Made by a program: the position numbers and the translations under genes
From: 12-FULL-67-14b sp964628295
Lineage (GTDB): Bacteria; Acidobacteriota; Vicinamibacteria; Vicinamibacterales; UBA2999
Reading direction: 5' to 3'
NCBI GenBank assembly: GCA_964628295.1
Contig: CAZVLS010000002.1
Coordinates: forward strand, 310,001 to 374,000
DNA: 64,000 bases
The notes under the pieces: model-generated
Seen by the model: the letters and a program-made list of their open reading frames with translations, nothing else
Told to the model about the DNA's origin: nothing
Database searches by the model: none
In this document: piece after piece, positions 8,871-16,474 of the stretch
Position numbering within the stretch: the stretch's first letter is position 1
Layout of the letters: every line of letters begins with the position of its first letter

Positions 8871-8906
8871 GAAAGGTCTGTGCCCTCTGCGCCTGCTGCG
8901 GCCTCA
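8871..8906 (-). repeat. Copy of the CGCAGAAGGCACAGA-type dispersed element
   Basis: On the minus strand the spacer reads GCGCAGAGGGCACAGAC. It matches the core of similar spacers at 18724-18804, 36145-36183 and 48951-48996. Confidence 0.45.
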
Positions 8907-9206
8907 GTCGAGATCGAATCCGCGCAGCGGCTTGGTGACCGGTTCCTTCTTGGCTTCCCGCAGCGCTTCTTCAAAACGCTTGGCCAACGCATCGCCCTTG
9001 TTCTTCTCGTTCTGGAAGGATTGCTCGAACAGCGCGTCGCGCTTGGCCGCCTGCTCGGCAAGGATTCGCTGCGCGTGGTCGAGCTCGGGCCGGTCGGGGT
9101 TGGGCGGCGCCTGGTGGCTCACGATTCGCCCAAGGTTGAGGTCCACGGTCAGGACCGCGTTACAGCAGGGGCATGTGAGCTCGCGCTCGCTCGTGAGCTT
9201 CGCCAT
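8904..9206 (-). CDS. Small zinc-ribbon-like protein
   Basis: A 100-residue protein beginning MAKLTSERELTCPCC. The CPCC pair suggests half of a zinc ribbon, possibly completed by dimerisation. The rest is a charged helix (about residues 45-85) likely to form a coiled coil, ending FDLD. I know of no assigned function. It precedes the EEP gene with a 33-bp spacer and is probably co-transcribed with it. Confidence 0.6.
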   Translation of the reverse strand: MAKLTSERELTCPCCNAVLTVDLNLGRIVSHQAPPNPDRPELDHAQRILAEQAAKRDALFEQSFQNEKNKGDALAKRFEEALREAKKEPVTKPLRGFDLD

Positions 9207-9241
9207 GACGACAGCTTAATCCACTTCCTAAGCGGAACCGT

Positions 9242-9283
9242 TTGACGTGGGATATCGTAGTGATATCATAACAATATCCCGCC
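9242..9283 (+). promoter_or_regulatory. Promoter with three 11-bp operator repeats upstream of the SPFH gene
   Basis: TTGACG (9242-9247), a 16-bp spacer and TATCAT (9264-9269) form a good sigma-70-type promoter. Three 11-bp repeats overlap it: GATATCGTAGT at 9251, GATATCATAAC at 9262 and AATATCCCGCC at 9273. The middle one contains the perfect palindrome TGATATCA, and the outer ends form GGGATAT/ATATCCC. Helically phased repeats over the spacer and -10 fit a repressor such as the ribbon-helix-helix protein encoded two genes down. Confidence 0.6.
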
Positions 9284-9331
9284 GTCGCGCTGTGCGCCAT
9301 GGCGGGCAGGCTTTCAGGAGGTCCCCGTCCC

Positions 9332-10201
9332 ATGATTCGCGAACGTGCCTACAACGGTTTGCCCGGTCTACCCGTACTCCTCGTGCTTTTGCTCGCTGAC
9401 GCCGCACTCGCCTGGATGCTCGTCATGAACATCCGCGAAGAAAACGCGCCGGAGATCGTCTTTGCGGCGCTGATGATCGCGCTCACCACCTTCCTGATGG
9501 CCGGCCTCTTCATGGTCAATCCGAACGAGGGCAAGGTCCTGCAGTTGTTCGGCGAGTACAAGGGCACCGCGAAGGTCCAGGGCCTGCGCTGGGCGAATCC
9601 GTTCCTGTCCGCGAAAAAAGTCTCGCTGCGAGTCCGTAACTTCGAAAGCTCGCACCTGAAGGTCAACGACATCGACGGCAACCCGATCGAGATCGCCGCC
9701 GTGGTGGTCTGGAAGGTGTTCGAGACCGCCGAAGCGGTGTTCGAAGTGGACGACTACGAGCATTACGTCAAGGTGCAGAGCGAAGCGGCGTTGCGCAACC
9801 TGGCGACGAGCTACGCCTACGACGCGCACGATGACGCGCAGGTCTCGCTGCGCGGACACACCGGCGCAGTGGCGGATCATCTCAAGCGTGAAATCCACGA
9901 TCGCCTCGTGAAGGCGGGTGTGGAAGTGATCGAGGCGCGCCTCAGCCACCTGGCCTACGCGCCGGAAATTGCCCAGGCGATGCTGCAGCGCCAGCAGGCC
10001 GGCGCGATCATCGCCGCCCGCCAGCGCATTGTTGAAGGCGCGGTCGGCATGGTCGAAATGGCGCTCGACATGCTGTCGAAGAAGTCGATCATCCAGCTCG
10101 ACGAGGAGCGCAAGGCGGCGATGGTCAGCAACCTGCTGGTGGTGCTGTGTGGTGACCGCAACACCCAGCCGGTCATCAACACGGGCACCATCTATCAATA
10201 A
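9332..10201 (+). CDS. SPFH/band-7 domain membrane protein
   Basis: A protein of about 289 residues with two N-terminal hydrophobic segments (LPVLLVLLLADAALAWMLV and IVFAALMIALTTFLMAGLF), then an SPFH domain (NPNEGKVLQLFGEYKGT through EVIEARLSHLAYAPEIAQAML) and a C-terminal helix. SPFH proteins form oligomeric membrane microdomain scaffolds. I chose the ATG at 9332 because AGGAGGT (9316-9322) lies nine bases before it; an earlier in-frame ATG at 9299 has no such site. It is followed by a small RHH gene, and the pair is preceded by a repeat operator. Confidence 0.88.
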   Translation: MIRERAYNGLPGLPVLLVLLLADAALAWMLVMNIREENAPEIVFAALMIALTTFLMAGLFMVNPNEGKVLQLFGEYKGTAKVQGLRWANPFLSAKKVSLRVRNFESSHLKVNDIDGNPIEIAAVVVWKVFETAEAVFEVDDYEHYVKVQSEAALRNLATSYAYDAHDDAQVSLRGHTGAVADHLKREIHDRLVKAGVEVIEARLSHLAYAPEIAQAMLQRQQAGAIIAARQRIVEGAVGMVEMALDMLSKKSIIQLDEERKAAMVSNLLVVLCGDRNTQPVINTGTIYQ

Positions 10202-10233
10202 CGGGAGCCGGGGGCCGGGACCCGGGAGCCGAC

Positions 10234-10401
10234 GTGGCCGAACGTAAACCCTTCCTGCTTCGTGTCGATCCCGCATTGCTGGAGTCCGTCCAGCGCTGGG
10301 CGAACGACGATCTGCGCAGCCTCAATGCGCAGATCGAGTTCCTCCTGCGCCGCGCGCTCCAGGATGCGGGACGGCTGAAGGACGAAAAACCCAAGAAGTA
10401 A
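10234..10401 (+). CDS. Arc-like ribbon-helix-helix DNA-binding protein (55 aa)
   Basis: A 55-residue protein starting at GTG 10234. KPFLLRVDPALLESVQRW is a typical ribbon-helix-helix strand and first helix, and RSLNAQIEFLLRRAL is the second helix (compare Arc and HicB-type antitoxins). The basic tail ends KPKK. RHH proteins bind DNA as dimers through the beta strand and often autoregulate. It follows the SPFH gene by 32 bp, so it may repress the operon through the 11-bp repeats at 9251-9283. No toxin-like partner other than the SPFH protein is adjacent. Confidence 0.75.
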   Translation: MAERKPFLLRVDPALLESVQRWANDDLRSLNAQIEFLLRRALQDAGRLKDEKPKK

Positions 10402-10408
10402 CCGGCAG

Positions 10409-10437
10409 TTCACACGGGTGGCTCGCAGTGCGATAAT
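10409..10437 (+). promoter_or_regulatory. Promoter of the BlaI-type regulator
   Basis: TTCACA (10409-10414), a 17-bp spacer and GATAAT (10432-10437). The predicted transcript would begin about 5-6 bases before the ATG at 10450. Confidence 0.45.
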
Positions 10438-10449
10438 GCGCCCTGCGTT

Positions 10450-10872
10450 ATGAGTTCTGAACAGCAACTACAAAACGCCTTTCGGCCGCTCGAAGCCAGG
10501 GTGCTGCAAGCTTTATGGCAGCGCAATGGACCGGCCTCGGTTCGGGATCTGATGCCCGACCTGCCGGGCGTTGTCTATACGACGATCATGACAACGCTCG
10601 ATCGGCTGTTCAGAAAAGGCGTCCTGTCCCGGCAGAAGTTTGGCCGGGCGTTTCTCTACTCTCCGAAACTGTCCCAGACCGAACAGCTCGCCAAGATCAC
10701 GGCTGACAAGCTCGCCGTACTGCTGCCACCCGCCGGTGAGCGCGCCGCGTCACTCGTCGTCATGCGCGAGTTCGTAGCTACCCTGGGGGAACGGGATTCG
10801 GCCCTGCTCGACGAACTCGAGCACCTGGTCGCCATGCGGCGGGCTGCCGTCCGCCGCAAAGACGATGGGTGA
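10450..10872 (+). CDS. BlaI/MecI/CopY-family transcriptional repressor
   Basis: A 140-residue winged-helix repressor. The DNA-binding part (LEARVLQALWQRNGPASVRDL, then VVYTTIMTTLDRLFRKG) matches the BlaI/MecI family, and the C-terminal helix is the dimerisation arm. BlaI-type regulators usually sit next to a BlaR1/M56 membrane peptidase that inactivates them by cleavage. None is present here; the following genes form an efflux operon about 250 bp downstream. Targets are therefore unknown, with self-regulation or control of the efflux operon the obvious options. Confidence 0.88.
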   Translation: MSSEQQLQNAFRPLEARVLQALWQRNGPASVRDLMPDLPGVVYTTIMTTLDRLFRKGVLSRQKFGRAFLYSPKLSQTEQLAKITADKLAVLLPPAGERAASLVVMREFVATLGERDSALLDELEHLVAMRRAAVRRKDDG

Positions 10873-11066
10873 CGAAGCCAGATCGCGCTCGGGAAGCGCG
10901 AATTCGCCCTGACCCACAGAGCCCCCCTCTGCAAGGCTGCGTAAGCCCGCCGCACGGCTGGTGATTACGACCGTTCGATAATTTCAGGACGCCGCTCGGC
11001 TGAGTGTCGAAAACCTGGGATGCCGATCGACGTATCAGTAGTCGTGCGTCTCAATATTCAGGGAAA

Positions 11067-11095
11067 TTGCATTTCGCTTTTTCTTCGCATAGTAT
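11067..11095 (+). promoter_or_regulatory. Promoter of the efflux operon
   Basis: TTGCAT (11067-11072), exactly 17 bp, then TAGTAT (11090-11095). The expected start near 11102 leaves a short leader holding the GAGGT ribosome site at 11111-11115, nine bases before the GTG start. The rest of the 10873-11066 spacer shows no gene. Confidence 0.55.
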
Positions 11096-11124
11096 CTTTG
11101 GCTTCATCCCGAGGTAACTGATCA

Positions 11125-12345
11125 GTGAGCAATATCGACGACCTCTCCGCCCTTCGCATCGAGCGTGAGCCGCTCAATACCAATAGCGGCCGCTGGGTGA
11201 AATGGGTGGTCCTGCTGGTAATCCTTGGCGCGGCCGGTGGCGGCGCCTGGTATTTCCTCAACCGCGAGCGCCCCATCGAAATCGAAGTCGCGGCCGTGAC
11301 GGAACGGGCGGCGGGCACCTCGGCGTCCGTCCTGAACGCGTCGGGCTACGTGACCGCGCGCCGGCGGGCCACCGTCTCGTCGAAGGTGACCGGCAAGGTG
11401 ATCGAGGTCAACGTCGAGGAAGGCATGGAGGTCCGCCAGGGCCAGGTGCTCGCCCGCCTCGATGACTCGACGCTGCAGGCGTCGCTGCGCCTGTATCGCG
11501 CGCAGCTCGAGGCCGCGCGCCGTCAGATTCCGGAAACCGAGGTTCGTCTCGAACAGGCCCGCGTGCAATTGCAGCGGCAGGAGCGGCTCCGCCGCGACGG
11601 CCTGAACACGCCGAACGACATCGACAACGCCAAGGCCGAAGTGGATTCGCTGCTGGCGCGCATCGCTTCCGCGCAGGAGCAGGTGAAGGTGGCCGAAAGC
11701 CAGATCAACGTGCAGCAGACGGCGATCGACGACACCATCATTCGCGCGCCGTTCAGCGGCGTCGCCATCTCGAAGGACGCGCAGGTCGGCGAAATGATCT
11801 CCCCGGTGTCGGCCGGCGGCGGCTTCACGCGCACCGGCATCTGCACGGTGGTCGACATGCGATCGCTCGAGATCGAAGTCGACGTCAACGAAAGCTACAT
11901 CGGCCGCGTCCGCGCGAATCAGCCGGTGACGGCGGTGCTCGACGCGTACCCGGATTTCCAGATTCCGGCGAGCGTCATCGCCGTGGTGCCCACGGCGGAT
12001 CGCCAGAAGGCCACCGTGCTGGTGCGCATCGGATTCAAGCAACTCGATCCGCGCATCCTCCCGGACATGGGCGTAAAGGTGACGTTCCTGCGTGAGGCCG
12101 AGACCACCGCAGCGCCGGTGGCTCAGGCCGTAACCCTCGTGCCCGCCGCCGCGGTAAAGACGGAGAACGGCTCGACCTTCGCGTTCGTCGTCAACGGTCC
12201 CACCGTTGAGCGCCGCGCCGTGAGGATCGGCGGCACGGATGGGGATCGCGTCGAAGTGCTCGCCGGCTTGAAGAGTGGCGACCGCGTGGTGATTGCTCCG
12301 CCGGCGGATCTTGCGCCGGGCAAGTTGATCGCAGTGAAGCAGTGA
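11125..12345 (+). CDS. MacA/HlyD-type periplasmic adaptor of an efflux system
   Basis: A 406-residue membrane-fusion protein. One transmembrane anchor (about residues 27-45) is followed by a biotinyl-lipoyl-like half motif (ATVSSKVTGKVIEVNVEEGMEVRQGQVLARLDD), a long alpha-helical hairpin (about 115-200), the second lipoyl half (TIIRAPFSGVAI) and a beta-barrel domain. Its GTG start is supported by GAGGT nine bases upstream. It heads a four-gene operon with an ATPase and two permeases and would bridge the inner-membrane ABC pump to an outer-membrane channel, which is not encoded here. Confidence 0.9.
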   Translation: MSNIDDLSALRIEREPLNTNSGRWVKWVVLLVILGAAGGGAWYFLNRERPIEIEVAAVTERAAGTSASVLNASGYVTARRRATVSSKVTGKVIEVNVEEGMEVRQGQVLARLDDSTLQASLRLYRAQLEAARRQIPETEVRLEQARVQLQRQERLRRDGLNTPNDIDNAKAEVDSLLARIASAQEQVKVAESQINVQQTAIDDTIIRAPFSGVAISKDAQVGEMISPVSAGGGFTRTGICTVVDMRSLEIEVDVNESYIGRVRANQPVTAVLDAYPDFQIPASVIAVVPTADRQKATVLVRIGFKQLDPRILPDMGVKVTFLREAETTAAPVAQAVTLVPAAAVKTENGSTFAFVVNGPTVERRAVRIGGTDGDRVEVLAGLKSGDRVVIAPPADLAPGKLIAVKQ

Positions 12346-12378
12346 ACGGGGAACGGGGAACGGGGAACGGGGAACGGG
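12344..12378 (+). repeat. Five tandem GAACGGG heptamers
   Basis: Five exact 7-bp units run from the stop codon of the adaptor gene into the 46-bp spacer before the ATPase gene. A sixth, imperfect unit follows. Confidence 0.9.
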
Positions 12379-12391
12379 GAGCGAACAGACA

Positions 12392-13078
12392 ATGAGTGCA
12401 CTGGTCAAGATTAACGGCGTCCACAAGAACTTCACGCGCGGCAGCGAACGCATCGACGTCCTCAAGGGCGTCACGCTCGATATTCCGCAGGGCGATTTCC
12501 TCGCGTTGATGGGACCGTCAGGCTCCGGCAAGACTACCCTGCTCAACCTGCTCGGCGGTCTGGATCAGCCCTCGTCGGGCACCCTGGAGATCGCCGGCAC
12601 GAACATCGGCGCGTTGAACGGCGGCCAGCTGTCGAAGTGGCGCTCGCACCACATCGGGTTCGTCTTCCAGCTCTATAACCTGCTGCCGGTGCTGACCGCC
12701 GAACGCAACGTCGAACTGCCGCTGCTGCTGACCAAGTTGTCGAAGGCGGAACGCATGAAGCGCGTAGCAATCGCCCTCAAGGTGGTGGGCCTCGCCGAAC
12801 GCGCGAAGCACTATCCGCGGCAGCTGTCAGGCGGCCAGGAACAGCGCGTCGGCATTGCCCGCGCCATCGTGACGGATCCGACGCTGCTGCTCGCCGACGA
12901 ACCGACCGGCGACCTCGATCGCAAGGCCGGCGACGAAATCCTCGACCTGCTGCAGGCGCTCAATCGCGATCACGGCAAGACGATCGTGATGGTGACGCAC
13001 GATCCGCGCGCCGCCGAGCGCGCCAAGCGCACGCTGCACCTCGAGAAGGGCCAGCTGATGGAAGGAGTCCACGCATGA
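12392..13078 (+). CDS. MacB/LolD-type ABC transporter ATPase
   Basis: A 228-residue ATP-binding subunit with Walker A GPSGSGKTT, a Q-loop region (HHIGFVFQLYNLLPVL), signature LSGGQEQR, Walker B LLLADEPTGDLD and the H-loop VTHDPRAAERA. The EQ in the signature helix and the overall length match the MacB/LolD class that powers lipid, peptide or drug extrusion by mechanotransmission. It overlaps the first permease gene by 4 bp and follows the adaptor gene after the GAACGGG array. Confidence 0.93.
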   Translation: MSALVKINGVHKNFTRGSERIDVLKGVTLDIPQGDFLALMGPSGSGKTTLLNLLGGLDQPSSGTLEIAGTNIGALNGGQLSKWRSHHIGFVFQLYNLLPVLTAERNVELPLLLTKLSKAERMKRVAIALKVVGLAERAKHYPRQLSGGQEQRVGIARAIVTDPTLLLADEPTGDLDRKAGDEILDLLQALNRDHGKTIVMVTHDPRAAERAKRTLHLEKGQLMEGVHA

Positions 13079-14223
13079 AGTTCCTGCCGCTGCTGTGGAG
13101 CAGCCTCTGGCGGAAAAAGATCCGCACGATCTTCACGCTGCTCTCCGTCTTCGTCGCGTTCCTGCTGTTCGGTTTGCTGATGACGATCCGCGGCGCGTTC
13201 AGCTTCGGCGTCGACATCGCCGGACTCGATCGCCTCGTGCTAATCCATAAAGTCGCCTTGATCATGCCGCTGCCCGTCTCCTACAAGGAACGGCTGGCCG
13301 CGACCGAGGGCGTCTCGATCGTGTCGCACCAGACGTGGTTTGGCGGCGTCTACCAGGATCCCGCGAACTTCTTCGCCCAGATGGTGGTCGAGCCGGAGCC
13401 GTTCATGAAGATCTATCCGGAGTTCGTGATTCCGGAGGAGCAGGTGAAGGCGTGGCTCGCCGATCGCCAGGGCGCCATCGTTGGCGTCGATCTCGCCAGG
13501 CGCTTCGGCTGGAAGGTCGGCGATCGCATTCCGATCACCGGCACGATCTGGCAGCCCAAGCAGGGCCAGACGTGGGAGTTCAACATCGTCGGGATGTACG
13601 ACGGCGGGCAGGGCGTCGACAAGACGCAGTTCTTCTTCCGTTACGACTATCTCGACGAAAACCGCGCCGGCGGCCAGGGCCTGGTCGGCTGGTACGTGGT
13701 GAAGATCGCGGACCCGTCGCAGGCACAGCAGATGGGCGCGAAGTTTGACGCGATGTTCGCGAATTCGTCGGCGGAAACGAAGACCACGACCGAAAAGGGG
13801 TTCGTCGAGGGCTTTGCGAAGCAGGTCGGCGACATCGGCGCGATCATGGTCGCGATACTCGTCGCGGTGCTGTTCACGATGCTGCTCGTCGCGGCCAACA
13901 CCATGGCGCAGTCGGTCCGTGAGCGCACCAGCGAAATGGGCGTGCTGAAGACGCTGGGCTTCTCGAACGCATCGATCCTGTCGCTGATCCTTGGCGAGTC
14001 CGTGTTGATATCGGTGCTCGGCGGATCGCTCGGGCTGGCGGCGGCCTGGGTGATCGTGCAGGGCGGCGACCCGACCAACGGCATGTTGCCGATCTTCATC
14101 CTGCCCACGCGCGACGTCGTGCTTGGCGGCGTGATGATCGTCCTGCTGGGCCTGATCGCCGGCGCACTGCCGGCCTTCAACGCCATGAACCTGAAGATCA
14201 CCGACGCATTGAGGCGGTCATGA
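13075..14223 (+). CDS. MacB/FtsX-type ABC permease (first)
   Basis: A 382-residue permease with the MacB/FtsX layout: N-terminal transmembrane helix (IFTLLSVFVAFLLFGLLM), a large periplasmic domain (about residues 45-245), then three C-terminal helices ending LKITDALRRS. The cytoplasmic coupling motif SVRERTSEMGVLKTLGFSN is well preserved. It overlaps both neighbours by 4 bp (ATGA), so the operon is tightly coupled. Probably forms a heterodimer with the next permease. Confidence 0.9.
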   Translation: MKFLPLLWSSLWRKKIRTIFTLLSVFVAFLLFGLLMTIRGAFSFGVDIAGLDRLVLIHKVALIMPLPVSYKERLAATEGVSIVSHQTWFGGVYQDPANFFAQMVVEPEPFMKIYPEFVIPEEQVKAWLADRQGAIVGVDLARRFGWKVGDRIPITGTIWQPKQGQTWEFNIVGMYDGGQGVDKTQFFFRYDYLDENRAGGQGLVGWYVVKIADPSQAQQMGAKFDAMFANSSAETKTTTEKGFVEGFAKQVGDIGAIMVAILVAVLFTMLLVAANTMAQSVRERTSEMGVLKTLGFSNASILSLILGESVLISVLGGSLGLAAAWVIVQGGDPTNGMLPIFILPTRDVVLGGVMIVLLGLIAGALPAFNAMNLKITDALRRS

Positions 14224-15407
14224 ATTTCATCACCCAAACCCTTGCCGTCACCATGCTGAACCTGCGGACCATTCCGCACCGGCTCGGCTCGTCCGGCGTC
14301 GCCATCGTCGGCATTGCCGGCGTCGTGATTGTGCTCGTCTCGGTTCTCTCGATCGCCCAGGGCTTCGGCGCGGCGATGGAACAGTCCGGCTCCGACGTCC
14401 GTGCGCTGGTGATGCGCAGCGGCGCCGACAGTGAAATGACCAGCGGGCTCGGCCCGGCGGAAGTGGACATCATCAAGCAGGCGCCGGGGCTGCGCCGCGA
14501 CGGACAGACGGCGGTCGCGAGCGCCGAGCTCTACGTGATCATCGACATCCCGAAGATCGGCACCAACTCACCGGCCAACGTGCCGGTGCGCGGCATCGAG
14601 CCGACGGCCACCGCCGTGCGCTCGGAGTTCTCGATCACGCAAGGCCGCATGCTGGAGTTCGGCACGACCGAAGTGGTCGTCGGACGTGGCGCCTCCGTCA
14701 ATTTCCAGGGCCTCACGCTCGGCAGCACCATCGTGTCCGGACAGAACCGGTGGCAGGTGGTCGGCATCTTCGAGACCGACGGCAGCATTGCCGAGACCGA
14801 AATCTGGATTGATGCGCGCACGCTGCAAGGCGCGTATCGCCGCGGCAACTCGTTCCAGACGCTGCTGGCGCACCTCGATTCGAGCCAGTCCTTCGACACC
14901 TTCCGCGACTGGCTGATCGCGAATCCGCAGGTCAACGTGCAGGTGCGTCGCGAGGCCGAGTATTACGCGCAGCAATCGCGGGCGCTGACCAGTCTCATCC
15001 AGGGCATCGGCTTCGGCATTGCCGCACTGATGGGCATTGGTGCCGTGTTCGGCGCCATCCTGACCATGTATACGGCGGTGTCAACGCGTTCGCGTGAGAT
15101 CGCAACGCTGCGCGCGCTCGGCTTCAATACCACGTCGGTCGTGATCTCGGTGTTGGCCGAGTCGCTGGCGCTTGCCGCGATCGGCGGCGCCATTGGCGGC
15201 GCTCTCGCCTACGTCGCCTTCAATGGCTACCAGACCTCGACCATGAACTTCTCGACGTTCTCGCAGGTCGCGTTCGCCTTCGCGGTCACGCCGCAATTGC
15301 TCGCCATGGGTATCACGTATGCGTTGTTGATGGGCCTGGTCGGCGGACTCTTCCCCGCCCTGCGGGCCGCACGCCTGCCGATCCCATCTGCGTTGCGCGA
15401 GTTATAA
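14220..15407 (+). CDS. MacB/FtsX-type ABC permease (second)
   Basis: A 395-residue paralogue of the preceding permease: first helix near SSGVAIVGIAGVVIVLVSVL, a large periplasmic domain with VPVRGIEPTA and EFGTTEVVVGRG typical of MacB_PCD, then three helices with the STRSREIATLRALGFNT coupling motif and the end LPIPSALREL. It closes the operon; a 75-bp spacer follows. Substrate of the pump is not evident. Confidence 0.9.
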   Translation: MNFITQTLAVTMLNLRTIPHRLGSSGVAIVGIAGVVIVLVSVLSIAQGFGAAMEQSGSDVRALVMRSGADSEMTSGLGPAEVDIIKQAPGLRRDGQTAVASAELYVIIDIPKIGTNSPANVPVRGIEPTATAVRSEFSITQGRMLEFGTTEVVVGRGASVNFQGLTLGSTIVSGQNRWQVVGIFETDGSIAETEIWIDARTLQGAYRRGNSFQTLLAHLDSSQSFDTFRDWLIANPQVNVQVRREAEYYAQQSRALTSLIQGIGFGIAALMGIGAVFGAILTMYTAVSTRSREIATLRALGFNTTSVVISVLAESLALAAIGGAIGGALAYVAFNGYQTSTMNFSTFSQVAFAFAVTPQLLAMGITYALLMGLVGGLFPALRAARLPIPSALREL

Positions 15408-15482
15408 AGAGTCCGGCGCCACACCCAACTCGGGGCTTTTCCGGCCCAACTCTCCGGGCAAGGGTCTTGCAGCTTCACCAGT

Positions 15483-16142
15483 ATGAAGCTGCGAGACCTC
15501 GGCCTTACCGGCGCGCTGACCCTCATGCTCATGCCGCATCCTGCCCAGGCACAGAGCGACGTCGTCAAGAATCGACTCAAAGATCTCATCGAGAAGTCCG
15601 GCGTCTACGTGTCGGCAACGACGCGCAGCGCGTTCGACGACGACGTGGTCATGGGGCCGAGCATCGGCATCGGCTACGGCACCGCGGGTTCAAAGCACAC
15701 TGGCGTGAAGTTTCCATTCAGCCTTGCAGGCTATCGCGGTGATCTGCAGACCGCAGACGGCGCCGGCTTCGGCACGGTGAAGTCGCGGCAACTTCTGACC
15801 GGCATCGGCTATCAGTGGGTGCACGGCAAGATGGTCTACGGCGCGCAATTGAACGTCGGCTACGCGCTCAATGACGTGAGCATCGATCCGGCTGCGCCAG
15901 CCGTCTTCAACGGCGCCGCGCCGATCCGCATCGACGCCAGCAACTCGTTCGTCGTGCGGCCGCTCGTGAAAGCCGAATACTTCCTGCATCACAAAGTGAG
16001 CCTGCGCACGCAGCTCAGCTACACCTACTCCGATCCGAAGGTGGTGGTGACGACGACGCAGGGAGAGTTTGCGAATGAGTGGCGCCCGCACCATGTGCGA
16101 GCGAGCCTGGCGATGGGAGTGTTTCCGTTCCGGAAGAAGTGA
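15483..16142 (+). CDS. Predicted outer-membrane beta-barrel protein
   Basis: A 219-residue secreted protein with signal peptide (GALTLMLMPHPAQAQ). The mature part alternates short amphipathic strands, for example GPSIGIGYG, LLTGIGYQW, VYGAQLNVGYAL, VRPLVKAEYFL and SLRTQLSYTY, ending with a strand before FRKK. This looks like an eight- to ten-stranded outer-membrane barrel of the OmpA/OmpW size class, without a recognised family signature. It follows the efflux operon but is not tightly coupled to it. Its last codons already belong to a heptamer repeat array. Confidence 0.6.
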   Translation: MKLRDLGLTGALTLMLMPHPAQAQSDVVKNRLKDLIEKSGVYVSATTRSAFDDDVVMGPSIGIGYGTAGSKHTGVKFPFSLAGYRGDLQTADGAGFGTVKSRQLLTGIGYQWVHGKMVYGAQLNVGYALNDVSIDPAAPAVFNGAAPIRIDASNSFVVRPLVKAEYFLHHKVSLRTQLSYTYSDPKVVVTTTQGEFANEWRPHHVRASLAMGVFPFRKK

Positions 16143-16226
16143 GAAGTGAGAAGTGAGAAGTGAGAAGTGAGAGGTGAGAAGTGAGAGGTGGGAAGTCAGG
16201 CTTCTCACTTCTCACTTCCGACTTCT
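16135..16226. repeat. AGAAGTG heptamer array with inverted copies, between convergent genes
   Basis: Eight units of AGAAGTG/AGAGGTG run from 16135 to 16190, starting inside the last codons of the barrel gene. From 16201 the complement follows (CTTCTCA-type units, four copies) and reaches the stop codon of the opposing gene. The two arms can fold into a long hairpin, so it may serve as a two-way terminator. Confidence 0.85.
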
Positions 16227-16461
16227 AACTTTCCTCTTCGAACTCTTCTTCTTCGGCGTGATTGAAGCGCGTTGACGGTCGCAGTGCTTCGCGATAGTCG
16301 TAGAGCGGCAACCCGGACACGTGGCGTGGGTTCATGCAACCGGTCGACTTCGTGTCGAGCACCACGAGCACGGGACTGCCCGCCGCAGTTTCTCTTACTG
16401 CATCACGAAACGTGAGGCGGCAACCGCAGGCCAGGTGAGCGTGCTCGAAACCTTTCAACAT
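16225..16461 (-). CDS. Small cysteine-containing protein, unknown function
   Basis: A 78-residue protein beginning MLKGFEHAHLACGCRLTF, with Cys12, Cys14 and a third cysteine in STGCMNPRH, and an acidic tail (HAEEEEFEEES). The Cys/His pattern could bind a metal. I do not recognise a family. It lies 13 bp after the TlpA-type thioredoxin gene and is probably the last gene of the sigma factor operon. Its stop codon lies in the heptamer array. Confidence 0.5.
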   Translation of the reverse strand: MLKGFEHAHLACGCRLTFRDAVRETAAGSPVLVVLDTKSTGCMNPRHVSGLPLYDYREALRPSTRFNHAEEEEFEEES

Positions 16462-16474
16462 GATCTAGATACTA

